Source: Vibrio mimicus CAIM 602 (GTDB lineage: Bacteria; Pseudomonadota; Gammaproteobacteria; Enterobacterales; Vibrionaceae). From it: a DNA stretch of 64,000 bases. Shown here piece by piece: positions 37,145 through 46,234 of this stretch. The stretch covers positions 124,001 to 188,000 of the forward strand of contig NZ_AOMO01000024.1 in NCBI RefSeq assembly GCF_000338875.1, given 5' to 3'. Positions within the stretch are counted from its first letter, which is position 1. Each line of letters begins with the position of its first letter. The position numbers were made by a program, and so were the translations under genes. Below the pieces are notes generated by a model. It searched no databases, was not told the DNA's origin, and was given only the letters and a program-made list of their open reading frames with translations.

Positions 37145-37158
37145 TTGATATTTATCAA
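37145..37158 (-). promoter_or_regulatory. Perfect FNR binding site controlling ndh
   Basis: TTGATATTTATCAA matches TTGAT-N4-ATCAA exactly. It is centred about 18 bp downstream of the start site predicted from the -10/-35 pair at 37177-37204, a position that would repress transcription. FNR repression of ndh under anoxia is established in E. coli. Confidence 0.85.
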
Positions 37159-37176
37159 CAAATCTTAGCGTGAGTC

Positions 37177-37204
37177 ATTATATAGGGCTGGTTCAATCTC
37201 GCAA
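37177..37204 (-). promoter_or_regulatory. Predicted sigma-70 promoter of ndh
   Basis: On the minus strand: -35 TTGCGA (37204-37199), 16-bp spacer, -10 TATAAT (37182-37177). The -10 is a perfect consensus. The leader to the GTG start would be about 225 bases. Confidence 0.65.
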
Positions 37205-37251
37205 CCACAGATTCACGCGTATTCATTAGTTTTTTTGTGGAATTGAATAAG

Positions 37252-37279
37252 CAAAAACAGCCTCACACTGAGGCTGTTT
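37252..37279 (-). terminator. Terminator of ycfP
   Basis: Minus strand: AAACAGCCTCA / TGAGGCTGTTTTTGC, 10-bp stem with a 3-base loop and a short T-run, 22 bp after the ycfP stop. Confidence 0.8.
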
Positions 37280-37301
37280 AACATTGGATCACTTTGTTGA
37301 T

Positions 37302-37841
37302 TTATGCAGCTTTGAAGGCTTTCATTGCTTGCAGATGATGGGATATTTTTTTGAACTTGTGAGACTGCGTTTCATCCCAAACAATATCGTAATAGTCCTG
37401 TAGTTCTTGAGCCGTTTTCTGGTTGTCATGGATTTCATCATTGCGAGACAGTACGACTAAACAGCGACCTTGGTTTTTTGTACGAAACTTCTCAACACAT
37501 TTCGTGGCAATATCTTCATACTCTTCCGGGCGATCAATTCGGCCCTGCATAGTCAATTCAGGATGCAGATTAGGATTGAAAATCACCTGTTTTATCCCAC
37601 ATAGAAACCCAATTCGCTCAGACCAATATCCACCTAAACCGACGCCACAAATCAGTGGATGCGGATCACCTGATTGTTCAATGGCCTTATGCACTTCTTT
37701 CAGTAAGTGCTGCATATCATGTTTGGGGTGTAGTGTGCTGTAGTTAATAAAACGAACGTCGCTATCAATGAACTGCAATTGCAGCACTTTCTCATGATTG
37801 CCTGGGCTGGTTGAATCAAATCCGTGTAAATAAATAATCAT
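37302..37841 (-). CDS. ycfP: YcfP / UPF0227 alpha/beta-hydrolase-fold protein
   Basis: A 179-aa cytoplasmic protein with the start [18 protein letters not shown] and an alpha/beta-hydrolase-like layout. At the nucleophile elbow it reads CGVGLGGYW, with glycine where an active hydrolase has serine; E. coli YcfP, as I recall it, has the same change, so this is a family trait. Enzymatic activity is doubtful. It is the gene before ndh in the ycfL-lpoB-thiK-(nagZ)-ycfP-ndh order of enterobacteria; nagZ is missing here. Confidence 0.92.
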   Translation of the reverse strand: MIIYLHGFDSTSPGNHEKVLQLQFIDSDVRFINYSTLHPKHDMQHLLKEVHKAIEQSGDPHPLICGVGLGGYWSERIGFLCGIKQVIFNPNLHPELTMQGRIDRPEEYEDIATKCVEKFRTKNQGRCLVVLSRNDEIHDNQKTAQELQDYYDIVWDETQSHKFKKISHHLQAMKAFKAA

Positions 37842-38003
37842 AATGTTTCCCCCGCTCCTTGAGGTTTTAATCTACCACGAAGAGTATGGTTTAAAACAGG
37901 CTAGCAGAAATATCAGTAAAGAGAATGAGAAAAAGTGACCATCTCTCCAACAAAATACGTCGCAGTTAAGCTTAGCGTAGTGTTCTTGATAGATATGAGT
38001 GAA

Positions 38004-38870
38004 TCAACCAGAAGAGAGTTTCTGCGCCAAGTTATGCTTTAATTGTTGCGCACATTGCAGGTAAAGTTCATCCCCCCACAGCTGATACGCTAAAAAATAC
38101 CAGAGCATCGCCATCATAGCAGTACGTGGCCGCCATGCTTGTACGCCTTCAACCCAATCGTCAATTCCAGATATTTCGCGCAATTGGCAATAACGAAAGA
38201 CAGAATCCAGCACCTTCTCGCCCGCAACATCAATGCTCAGTGCCAGGTCAATACGTGGATCAGCCAGTGCAGCGTATTCCCAATCAATCACTCGCTGCCC
38301 TTGCGTTGTTTTCACCATGTTGTAGCCAGCTAAATCAAAATGGCAGAGTGCTTGACCCACATCAGCAAGATTAGGTATGGAGCGCCACTGCTCGTAAATG
38401 GCCTTAACCTGTGTGGTTTTCAGTTCTTCACGGATTTGCAGCCAGTAGTGATCTACTCGTCCCAAGTAGTTAAACGGCGCAACGGGAATACGGTGTACAT
38501 CAAGTTCATGGATACGGATTTGAGTTCTCAACACGGCGTCAAAAGGCATTCCGTCGCGCAGCGATTCACCTTCAATCCATTCCACCAGTAAGCCATGCTC
38601 ATTCACTAGCTCAGCTTTAGGGCCGATATGATCATGTTCAATCGCTTTGAGAATTTGGTATTCCTGAAAACGGGAGATAGAGAAAGCTTTGGTAATTGCC
38701 GTTGCTGGTCGCCAAACATAAGCATGCTCGCCTGCGACGATTTTCCAGCAACGGTTGGTGAGCCCCCCGGTTAAGGTCTGAGCATATTCCGGAGGCACAG
38801 AGAAAAAGTGATTTAATGACAAAAGCGACGGATCTAACGAGATAGCTTCTCGCCACATAATTTTTGCCAT
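38004..38870 (-). CDS. thiK: Thiamine kinase-like phosphotransferase (YcfN)
   Basis: A 288-aa cytoplasmic kinase of the choline/aminoglycoside phosphotransferase fold. An ATP-lid-like segment GGLTNRCWKI is near residue 35, the catalytic Brenner motif HFDLAGYN (HxDxxxxN) near 178, and a metal-binding IDWEYAALADPRID follows. Salvage of thiamine to thiamine phosphate is inferred from the conserved position next to lpoB. The start is the ATG with GGAAGGAG six bases upstream. Confidence 0.85.
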   Translation of the reverse strand: MAKIMWREAISLDPSLLSLNHFFSVPPEYAQTLTGGLTNRCWKIVAGEHAYVWRPATAITKAFSISRFQEYQILKAIEHDHIGPKAELVNEHGLLVEWIEGESLRDGMPFDAVLRTQIRIHELDVHRIPVAPFNYLGRVDHYWLQIREELKTTQVKAIYEQWRSIPNLADVGQALCHFDLAGYNMVKTTQGQRVIDWEYAALADPRIDLALSIDVAGEKVLDSVFRYCQLREISGIDDWVEGVQAWRPRTAMMAMLWYFLAYQLWGDELYLQCAQQLKHNLAQKLSSG

Positions 38871-38897
38871 AACCCACTCCTTCCCTGTATTACGGAG

Positions 38898-39488
38898 TTA
38901 GAAACCCAGTAAGCTTTTTGATTGTTGCTTACGAATTTCCGTTTCGTCTGCCCACTCAATCAAACCTGTTTTCAAGTCCATCAAACGCATGGTCATCTTG
39001 TAGTAGACATCTTTATCACTGCCTGCATTTTTCACGATGCTAGAAAGATTGCCGTACAGCATGTATTGCGCGCCAACCATCTTACCAAATTGAATGGCAG
39101 TGCTTTGATTCACCAATTCATCATTGTTTTGGAAGTTCAGTTGCTCGCGTACGGCTTCAACTCGATCCATATCTACGAAGCGGAACTTGCCTGAGTTGAG
39201 CATTTTCGTGCTGATGGTATCGGTGATCGATTCAGTATCGATATGCTCGCTGGTTTTATTTTTGATTCGCTCTACAAACACAATCGGGCGACCGTCACGT
39301 GTAATTGCAGCCACAGAGCCAGACATCATCATGCTGTCGACCATTTCTCCTGCAATTTTTTGCAGATCGGTTGAGCCAAAATCAACATTTACCGTTTCAA
39401 CAGCTTGCGCGTCACCATAACTGACTCTATTTGAACAACCCCCTAAGATTACCGCCAAACCTAGCAGGGCAATGACACTCTTTTTCAT
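38898..39488 (-). CDS. lpoB: Outer-membrane lipoprotein LpoB, activator of PBP1B
   Basis: A 196-aa lipoprotein: signal MKKSVIALLGLAVILGGC with the lipobox cysteine at 18 and Ser at +2 (outer-membrane sorting). The globular domain (VDFGSTDLQKIAGEM ... MDLKTGLIEWADETEIRKQ) is typical of LpoB. The long Pro-rich linker of E. coli LpoB (213 aa) is almost absent: about 20 residues separate the lipid anchor from the fold. It is co-directional with ycfL and the COG3014 gene. Confidence 0.92.
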   Translation of the reverse strand: MKKSVIALLGLAVILGGCSNRVSYGDAQAVETVNVDFGSTDLQKIAGEMVDSMMMSGSVAAITRDGRPIVFVERIKNKTSEHIDTESITDTISTKMLNSGKFRFVDMDRVEAVREQLNFQNNDELVNQSTAIQFGKMVGAQYMLYGNLSSIVKNAGSDKDVYYKMTMRLMDLKTGLIEWADETEIRKQQSKSLLGF

Positions 39489-39515
39489 CGTGATTCCTCT
39501 TAAAACTAACGTTTT

Positions 39516-39905
39516 TTATTCATTTGATTCGCGGATCTGGACTCGGAACTGCTTACCGTTTGGATTAACCGAAACCTCAGTCAGTGACACTGTCTCCATA
39601 CCTCGCAAAATGGTGGTTTTCCATGGACTCAATTTACTGTTGACCTCAAGTCCATCATTGTCATACCAATAAAAGCGGTACTGCACATGCAGATCACTTT
39701 TCTGATTGTTTTGTATCCGCACCACACCGCGGGTGTGGCCATCGACTTGAGTGGTTGCGATATCCTCAATGAGCAGACTTTTACTTAAAGCACTGTCATT
39801 AAATAAAACTTGTTGTGATGCACCATCAACCCGCAAACCTGCGGTATTCGCACTGCATCCCACCAACAGTAAACCTGTTAATACTGCTAATAGCCACGTT
39901 CTCAT
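39516..39905 (-). CDS. ycfL: YcfL / DUF1425 lipoprotein
   Basis: A 129-aa lipoprotein with signal MRTWLLAVLTGLLLVGC (lipobox LVGC, Ser at +2). The mature part has the DUF1425 pattern of a small beta-sandwich (VRIQNNQKSDLHVQYRFYWYDNDG, 39640-39720). Function is unknown. It shares one base with the upstream COG3014 gene (39905) and lies 27 bp before lpoB, the same pairing as in E. coli, so it may act in PBP1B regulation; that is only association. Confidence 0.88.
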   Translation of the reverse strand: MRTWLLAVLTGLLLVGCSANTAGLRVDGASQQVLFNDSALSKSLLIEDIATTQVDGHTRGVVRIQNNQKSDLHVQYRFYWYDNDGLEVNSKLSPWKTTILRGMETVSLTEVSVNPNGKQFRVQIRESNE

Positions 39906-41296
39906 TACCGTATCCCTAGTTGTTTATGCCAAATCGTCACATTGTTACCTTGTCTAGATAGCCAAACTAACGCAGTGCCGTTTTCTGGAACATGAAAGGC
40001 ATAGTGTGTCCCTGCAATGTCCAGCACTTGATCACCCGCCTGAACCACTTGGGTTGCTGTGCTCACAGCGGCGGGCAAGGTTAACCAGCTGCGCGTATCC
40101 GGCTGCTCGGTTAAGGTATTCCAAATATTGAAGACTAAATTAGCCACATCCTCTTCCTGCGTAGTCTCTTTACGCAGTTGATCTTTAGCCACCACACGCA
40201 ATGCTTGGCGCAAAACTAATGCTGGCATTTGCTCTGTCAAAGCTTGCTTAGCCATCAAGTTAACATCTGTCACTGGCATCGGCTGCACGTTAGTCCCATT
40301 GAGTGATAATGGCGCGCTGCTTGTTATCACTGATGATGGGTAATACGGCAGTGCGAGAGAATACAGTGCTGTGTTACCGCGACTGTCAGACAAAGGTAAA
40401 GAGAGTCGCCAACTTTGCTTAGGTTGCACTATGCCCTGCTCTTCAATCACTATGACTCTCGCTTGAGATGATGCCAAACGCTTTGGCTCGCCATATTGCT
40501 TTTTGAGGAGCTTGAGATCTTCTTGCATGCCAAGACGTGTGGCCACTCTCAGCACGCCATCGATCACCGCAGGATTGTTAGGTGCAACCGCCAAAGCTCT
40601 GCGGTAATCAACATAAGCCGCATTCAAATCATTATCAGCTTCGTAGAGCAAAGCCGAAAGATAGAAAAGATAGCCGTTTTGTACTGCTTGTAAGGTTTTA
40701 CCTGCATCAGGATATTGCGCAAGCACACTCCCTAAGCTGGGAGATAAGCCTTGCGAGCGCATATCTTGCTGCGCACTCGCGAGCTCTTGCTCTCGTCGCT
40801 TTTTGGCTTCTTCCTGCACTTGATTAGCACGACGCATCTCAACCAATGCACCGTCGAGATCGTTATCACGCACATAGTTCAAACCCAAATACAGATGCAA
40901 AAAGCCCAGCTCATAATCGGCGGGTTCATACTCATTCAGGTTATCGTTCACCGCTAGCGAGCCGACACTCGTCGCTGTGTTGCTAATCGAAACGATCGCA
41001 CGGTCTTGTTGTACTTTTACAGCCTGATCGGCAACCGACAGACTTTTCAGACTTTCGGCATATTGCTGGCTAAGAAAATAGACTCGACCTTTTTCAAGAT
41101 TATCTAACACATCTCCAGCCACATAGTCCGGCAACAATTGTGCAGCTTGCTCATATTGCCCCGCCGCAACCGACTGGTACACCGCATTGTTTTGAGCACT
41201 GTAATGACTAAAAAGATTGCCCGCGGTGAGGTTGGCACACCCCGCGAGCAGAAGCAATGTCAAGGTCAGAGTAATGCAGCGTATAGGCCTTTGCAT
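39905..41296 (-). CDS. COG3014-type lipoprotein with TPR-like repeats
   Basis: A ~463-aa envelope lipoprotein. I use the ATG that gives MQRPIRCITLTLTLLLLAGC, a clean lipoprotein signal; the frame opens 12 codons earlier (41332) just after hinT, and that start is also possible. The body is helical with repeated TPR-like units (AAGQYEQAAQLLPDYV; GLNYVRDNDLDGALVEMRRA; LYEADNDLNAAYVDYRRAL). No catalytic motif is seen. It sits at the head of the ycfL-lpoB set, which suggests an envelope assembly role by association only. Confidence 0.8.
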   Translation of the reverse strand: MQRPIRCITLTLTLLLLAGCANLTAGNLFSHYSAQNNAVYQSVAAGQYEQAAQLLPDYVAGDVLDNLEKGRVYFLSQQYAESLKSLSVADQAVKVQQDRAIVSISNTATSVGSLAVNDNLNEYEPADYELGFLHLYLGLNYVRDNDLDGALVEMRRANQVQEEAKKRREQELASAQQDMRSQGLSPSLGSVLAQYPDAGKTLQAVQNGYLFYLSALLYEADNDLNAAYVDYRRALAVAPNNPAVIDGVLRVATRLGMQEDLKLLKKQYGEPKRLASSQARVIVIEEQGIVQPKQSWRLSLPLSDSRGNTALYSLALPYYPSSVITSSAPLSLNGTNVQPMPVTDVNLMAKQALTEQMPALVLRQALRVVAKDQLRKETTQEEDVANLVFNIWNTLTEQPDTRSWLTLPAAVSTATQVVQAGDQVLDIAGTHYAFHVPENGTALVWLSRQGNNVTIWHKQLGIR

Positions 41297-41344
41297 GTAT
41301 TGAACCATTTGATTGGTTACCATCCGATACATGAGTACGCTAGC

Positions 41345-41695
41345 TTAGCCCATCAACAGAGGTCCAAGTGGGCGGCCTCCCACTAAATGCATATGGATGT
41401 GGTAGACTTCCTGACCGCCGTGTGAATTGCAGTTCATGATCAAACGATAACCGTTTTCTGCAATACCTTCTTGCTCCGCAATTTTCTTGGCAACAGTAAA
41501 CATACGACCTAGCGCTAACTCGTCTTCCACTTCCACATCATTGACCGTCGGGATCAGCTTATTCGGGATGATCAAAATATGGCTTGGCGCACGCGGATGA
41601 ATATCGCGAAATGCCGTAACAAGCTCATCTTGATAAAGAATATCAGCAGGAATTTCTCTGCGAACGATTTTGCTGAAAATGGTTTCTTCCGCCAT
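41345..41695 (-). CDS. hinT: HIT-family purine nucleoside phosphoramidase HinT
   Basis: A 116-aa cytoplasmic hydrolase of adenosine phosphoramidates and related nucleotides. The histidine triad is seen as HIHMHLVGG near residue 103. The start [18 protein letters not shown] matches E. coli HinT (119 aa), so the longer opening to 41752 is not used. It begins the hinT-COG3014-ycfL-lpoB-thiK run on the minus strand. Confidence 0.95.
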   Translation of the reverse strand: MAEETIFSKIVRREIPADILYQDELVTAFRDIHPRAPSHILIIPNKLIPTVNDVEVEDELALGRMFTVAKKIAEQEGIAENGYRLIMNCNSHGGQEVYHIHMHLVGGRPLGPLLMG

Positions 41696-41955
41696 GACGT
41701 ACTCCATACGAAGGTTTTGATTGAGAATTTTTCTGGCTTGAGTATGCGTCAAGGCATACTAAAGCTCAATAAAAAACACCGTACAGTTAAAAGAACCTGA
41801 GCAAGCTCACTGGTGAAAGGTAGTTTTTGCCGCATCGGTCATAAAATGCGATTCGCAACCTCAATACAATAATGATTATTTTGTTAATTTTTTAAGACAA
41901 ATTTGTCTTTTAATGCATTTTTATAACAATGATTGATGTTCGAGGGAGAGAAAAT

Positions 41956-43947
41956 ATGCAGGGTTCCGTTATCAGGCGAATGTATGCGGGTTTTGCGCTA
42001 ATTATTATCATGTTCGTGGTTACTGTGGCGATCATGTTGCGCGGGATGAGTCAGATTCACAGCAATTTTGAAAGCGTATCACAAACGGCGCTCCCTCTAG
42101 TCTCTTTATCGAACCAGACCAGTGTTCAGTTATTGTCTGCGGATAAATCATTCAAAGATTTTCTGACAACGCAAGATACGGCACGCATGGATGGTATGCG
42201 TCAGGAGTTTTCCAATTCTAAACAACACTTTCAATCTGTACTGAACGATCTCAGCCAAGCCAGTCAGAACCATCCCGAACTTGAACAACCCATCGCAGAG
42301 TTGAAGCAACTCGAGGCACGTTATTTTAAAGAAGCCGATCTTGCGATGGACAACTATCAGGCTATGTTTGCAGCTCAAGCTTCTGTCCAGAAATCGACCC
42401 GTGAATTCCAGCGCTTACATTCAGAGTTAAGTGTCGGGATGAAAGAGTTCGTGGATGGCAATGACAGCATTTCTGTCAAAGTGATGGCAAAAAGCTATTT
42501 CATCAAACTGAAAGATGCAGAGGTCATTACCTCTGATGCTCTCGCCAGTTCAGACGTGGCTTTTGTTGAAAAAGCTGTTAACCAGAACAAAAAAGCGGTC
42601 ACTCACCTTAACTATGCTTACCGTGGCCTTGCCACACAAATGCCAGAGTTGAAAGAACGCTTTGATGATTCCGTTGCCAAATTCACTCAAGATATTGGCC
42701 AGAAAGGTGGTGTACTCGATCAGCACAATGAGTACCTGCAAGCTCGTGCTGCGCTTTATAACAACATTGCGAATCTTGCTAGCGAAGTCGATAAGGCGAT
42801 GACGATTTTGGGTGCATTTAACCAAACGGCCACTGATGATCTCAACCAATCACTGGCGGAAGCAGGCTCGGTTTACCAACAAGGCACGATCAAAGCGATT
42901 ATTATCGGCATCGCAGTAGTGATTTTAGCTACCGCTATTGGTTACCACATTGCGCACAGTGTGCGCGAACCGGTGACTCGTATTTTGAGAGCGCTAGAAA
43001 GCCTGACACAAGGCAATATGACCCAGCGCATTGAGATACGTTACAACAACGAATTCAGCCGTTTGAGTCGCCATATCAATACCCTCGCCGATAGCTTGCA
43101 CGACATATTGGTCAAGCTGAACAGTGCATCCGATGATTTGACCGCTACAGCCTCAAACAATCAAACCACCTCGATCAGTGCACAAAGTAAATTGAACAGC
43201 CAACGTGAGCAGACTTCCACCGTGGCTGCTGCAATGACTGAAATGGCACATTCAGTAGAAGAAGTGGCCAGCAGTGCTCAGAACTCATTAGCCATGGTAC
43301 AGCAGGTGGAAACGGCATCGGAATCCGGCCGCCAAATCATGAGTACCAATATCAGCACAATTCGTCAGCTTGAAACACGTTTGATTGAGTCGGTTGAAGC
43401 GGTAGGTGACTTACGCAAGATGAGTAGCCAGATCGGTTCGATTCTGGATGTGATCCGGAATATTGCCGAACAAACCAATCTTCTAGCCCTTAACGCAGCC
43501 ATCGAAGCTGCACGAGCAGGCGAACAAGGCCGCGGCTTTGCGGTAGTAGCAGATGAAGTGCGTGTACTTGCCCAACGTACTACACAATCGACCTCTGAGA
43601 TCGAGTCTATGATCAGCAATCTTCAATCCAGCTCTTCATTAGCGAGCAAAGTTATTGAAAGCTGTATGCAGGATATGGAGTTGTCGGTCGAGCAAGCTTC
43701 GCATGCTAACAGTGCCATGGAAGAAATACAGGCACTGATCATCGAAATCAGCCATATGAGTACTCACATTTCTCAAGCGGCAGGTGAACAAAACGAAACG
43801 ACTACTTCAATTGCACGCAGCATTGAAGACATCAACCATATCTCGGATGAAAGCTATCAAGCTATGTCTCAAATAGCGCAAACCAGTGCCAATTTGACTT
43901 CGCTGGCAAACCAACAAAGTGAGTTAGTGCATCGTTTCAAACTCTAA
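41956..43947 (+). CDS. Methyl-accepting chemotaxis protein
   Basis: A 663-aa inner-membrane chemoreceptor starting [16 protein letters not shown], 8 bases after GGGAGAG; an ATG 27 bases upstream lacks such a site. The first membrane helix is ~9-30. A ~290-residue helical periplasmic domain follows, then helix ~314-332, HAMP ~333-385, and the cytoplasmic coiled coil with the CheA/CheW tip [20 protein letters not shown]. The ligand is unknown. Its order before the DUF1887 gene and fadR agrees with VC1898 of N16961 as I recall it. Confidence 0.95.
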   Translation: MQGSVIRRMYAGFALIIIMFVVTVAIMLRGMSQIHSNFESVSQTALPLVSLSNQTSVQLLSADKSFKDFLTTQDTARMDGMRQEFSNSKQHFQSVLNDLSQASQNHPELEQPIAELKQLEARYFKEADLAMDNYQAMFAAQASVQKSTREFQRLHSELSVGMKEFVDGNDSISVKVMAKSYFIKLKDAEVITSDALASSDVAFVEKAVNQNKKAVTHLNYAYRGLATQMPELKERFDDSVAKFTQDIGQKGGVLDQHNEYLQARAALYNNIANLASEVDKAMTILGAFNQTATDDLNQSLAEAGSVYQQGTIKAIIIGIAVVILATAIGYHIAHSVREPVTRILRALESLTQGNMTQRIEIRYNNEFSRLSRHINTLADSLHDILVKLNSASDDLTATASNNQTTSISAQSKLNSQREQTSTVAAAMTEMAHSVEEVASSAQNSLAMVQQVETASESGRQIMSTNISTIRQLETRLIESVEAVGDLRKMSSQIGSILDVIRNIAEQTNLLALNAAIEAARAGEQGRGFAVVADEVRVLAQRTTQSTSEIESMISNLQSSSSLASKVIESCMQDMELSVEQASHANSAMEEIQALIIEISHMSTHISQAAGEQNETTTSIARSIEDINHISDESYQAMSQIAQTSANLTSLANQQSELVHRFKL

Positions 43948-43989
43948 CTCTCACAGACTCTCTGTGCCCTAACTGTCAATTTTTCCACA

Positions 43990-44026
43990 AAGAGCGGCTT
44001 TTAATCTGAGTCGCTCTTGTTTTTTC
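43990..44026 (+). terminator. Terminator after the chemoreceptor
   Basis: AAGAGCG / CGCTCTT stem with a ~15-base inner region that can pair further, followed by GTTTTTTC. Confidence 0.75.
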
Positions 44027-44105
44027 ATCCCCTCATCGTTATATGAGTAACAAAGCTTGCGCCACTTTTCTCTCCACTCATGCAAGCAAATCATGAGGAT
44101 ACTAT

Positions 44106-45257
44106 ATGGCAATTCACGTAGGTATTATCGATCAGGATCCGGTTCGTCTAGTCACGCCGCTGCTCGATAACCGGACCCTCAGCCGCCACATTATTTTTAT
44201 TGGCGACCAGACCCAAAAACTGATTTTCCAACGCCTCAGTGAGGTTTTACACAAGCGAAATATCTCGACGGACTTCTTCGAAATCCCAGCTGGAGCCAAT
44301 ACCTCTGCCATCAAAAGTGCTATCCGCCATCTTGCTGAGACACTGAAAGAGCGTGGCGAAGAGGTAAAGTTCAATGCCAGCTGTGGATTGCGTCACCGAC
44401 TTCTCTCCGCTTACGAAATCTTCCGCAGCTATCATTGGCCAATTTTCGTAGTTGAACCCAATAGTGACTGCCTATGTTGGCTCTATCCCGATGGTAATCA
44501 AGATACTCAAGTTCAAGACCGCATCACCATTGCCGATTATCTAACCATTTTTGGTGCGCGTGGCGAATTTAATGAGCATCAACTACCACCGCAACTGGAT
44601 CAGCAGCTTTATCAATTAGGTGAACGCTGGGCTGGGAATGCTTTGGAATTAGGCCCTGGCCTTGCCACATTAAACTACCTAGCCACGACTTGCCGTAAAG
44701 AGCAGCGACTTGATGTGGAGCTCTCTGACAAGCAACAAGGTTATCGCGAACTCAATCTGCTCCTCACCGATCTGGTCGAAGCGAACATCGCAAGTTATGA
44801 AAACGGTATTCTTACGTTTAGCAGCGAAGAAGCTCGTCGCTTTGCTAACGGAGAATGGCTAGAAACACTGGTTCATAGTACGGTTAAACAGATTCAAGAC
44901 GATTTGCCTACAATCCAAGATCGCTCTTTGAATGTACAAGTCTATCGCCAACTCGGAGATAGAGAAGTACGTAATGAGTTGGATGTTGCTACCGTCGTCA
45001 ATAACAAGCTGCATATCATTGAATGTAAGACCAAAGGTATGCGTGATGATGGTGACGATACGCTATACAAATTGGAGTCACTGCGTGACTTACTGGGCGG
45101 CTTACAAGCCCGAGCCATGTTGGTCAGCTTCCGTCCTCTGCGTCACAACGACATTACTCGTGCCGAAGATTTAGGTCTAGCGCTCATTGGCCCAGATGAG
45201 TTGAAAGATCTGAAAACACATTTAACCCAATGGTTCAAAGCCGCTGGCGGTAATTAA
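44106..45257 (+). CDS. DUF1887 protein: CARF-like domain fused to PD-(D/E)xK nuclease (Card1/Can2 type)
   Basis: A 383-aa protein. The N-terminal ~150 residues have a Rossmann-like pattern (VGIIDQDPVRLVTPLL; HIIFIGDQTQK; FNASCGLRHRL). A small winged-helix-like region follows, then a restriction-enzyme fold with WLETLV (Glu253), NELDV (Asp293) and IIECKT (Glu306, Lys308), a complete PD-(D/E)xK set. The family member VC1899 has a known structure (PDB 1XMX, from memory), and relatives Card1/Can2 are cyclic-oligoadenylate-activated nucleases of type III CRISPR systems. Here no CRISPR array or cas gene is near, and the locus is a core one. The natural activator is unknown. Confidence 0.88.
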   Translation: MAIHVGIIDQDPVRLVTPLLDNRTLSRHIIFIGDQTQKLIFQRLSEVLHKRNISTDFFEIPAGANTSAIKSAIRHLAETLKERGEEVKFNASCGLRHRLLSAYEIFRSYHWPIFVVEPNSDCLCWLYPDGNQDTQVQDRITIADYLTIFGARGEFNEHQLPPQLDQQLYQLGERWAGNALELGPGLATLNYLATTCRKEQRLDVELSDKQQGYRELNLLLTDLVEANIASYENGILTFSSEEARRFANGEWLETLVHSTVKQIQDDLPTIQDRSLNVQVYRQLGDREVRNELDVATVVNNKLHIIECKTKGMRDDGDDTLYKLESLRDLLGGLQARAMLVSFRPLRHNDITRAEDLGLALIGPDELKDLKTHLTQWFKAAGGN

Positions 45258-45273
45258 CCATAATCTAAATCGT

Positions 45274-45354
45274 CACCGCCATAGGTGGTGATGGTTTAGG
45301 AATGACAATAAAAGACAGCCGCTAAAAGCGGTGGTTTAGGGATGACAACAAAAA
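45274..45354 (+). repeat. Tandem pair of hairpin-plus-tail repeats
   Basis: Two units 40 bp apart. Each has a short hairpin (CACCGCC-ATA-GGTGGTG; CCGCT-AAA-AGCGG) followed by the same tail, GGTTTAGGRATGACAAYAAAA. The tails match at all but two positions while the stems differ in sequence, so structure seems conserved. Located between the DUF1887 stop and a terminator. Confidence 0.7.
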
Positions 45355-45377
45355 AGCCCGCAATGCGGGCTTTTTTT
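45349..45377. terminator. Bidirectional terminator between DUF1887 gene and fadR
   Basis: AAAAAAGCCCGCA T GCGGGCTTTTTTT-type palindrome: strong GC stem with A-run and T-run arms between convergent genes. Confidence 0.9.
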
Positions 45378-45394
45378 ATAACGATCTTGCTGAA

Positions 45395-46234
45395 TCAGCA
45401 ATCATCTTCCGTAAAGTTCGATGGCAGAGTCGTTTTCATCTGATTCCAGACATGACCACTTGCAATACCATATTGACGGATCACGTGAGGTAACTGCTCA
45501 CGCTCTCCACTTTGGCATACTGCTAACAGTTGACGGTAAAAATCCATGGCCAGTTCGCGCGCTTGTGGATTAGAGAAATAGTAACTGCCCACGCGGTCAT
45601 ACAATTTCTTCAATCCGTTAAAAATCAAGCCATAAATTTGGTTACCTGAATGGAAAGCCAAACGTTGGAACAGCATGTAGTCATAGAAATTAAACGTCTT
45701 CGCGATCAAGATTTCCTGTCTCTTCAGCTCATCTTTCTCGTTATCTTCTTTAACGTGCTGCTGAATTTTTTCCGCATACGGAGAAGCCGCAATAAAAGCA
45801 TCCCATGAAGGCGCATTCACTAAAGCTTCACAAGATTCAATCACATTGATCATGATCCGCTCAGCGCTCTCTTTATTGAGCTTAAAGGCGTAACGCATAA
45901 AAATTGGACTGATATTGGTTCTTGCTGCCAGAAGGTCTTCAACAATACTGGTGGCATTGTCCGCATCAAGAGTCATCAAAGTATCCAGAATATGCAGACC
46001 GGAGGTTTCCATAAACTGGTTCACTTTGGTGGGTTTACCGTGTTGGATGGTAAGCCAACCATCACGTGCCAAACGTTGTAGCACTTCACGCAATGTTGTT
46101 CGCGTAACACCAATCAATTCTGAAAGCTCACGCTCTGCAGGTAAGATGGACCCCGGTGGAAAACGGCCGTTCCAAATACTCTCAATAATATATTTCTCAG
46201 CGAAACCGGCTGGGCTTTTTGCCTTAATGACCAT
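45395..46234 (-). CDS. fadR: Fatty acid metabolism regulator FadR (Vibrio type)
   Basis: A 279-aa GntR-family regulator that represses fatty-acid degradation and activates unsaturated fatty-acid synthesis, released by long-chain acyl-CoA. The DNA-binding helix-turn-helix is around [20 protein letters not shown] (residues 38-57). Vibrio FadR carries a ~40-residue insertion in the ligand domain compared with the 239-aa E. coli protein, and the length here shows that insertion. I start at [11 protein letters not shown]; five further in-frame residues upstream are not part of the family. It differs at a handful of positions from V. cholerae FadR as I remember it. Confidence 0.97.
   Translation of the reverse strand: MVIKAKSPAGFAEKYIIESIWNGRFPPGSILPAERELSELIGVTRTTLREVLQRLARDGWLTIQHGKPTKVNQFMETSGLHILDTLMTLDADNATSIVEDLLAARTNISPIFMRYAFKLNKESAERIMINVIESCEALVNAPSWDAFIAASPYAEKIQQHVKEDNEKDELKRQEILIAKTFNFYDYMLFQRLAFHSGNQIYGLIFNGLKKLYDRVGSYYFSNPQARELAMDFYRQLLAVCQSGEREQLPHVIRQYGIASGHVWNQMKTTLPSNFTEDDC

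Noticed and set aside
44106..45394. CRISPR system around the CARF-nuclease gene
   Set aside because: No regularly spaced direct repeats with unique spacers; the two 40-bp units are only two copies with hairpins and a terminator.
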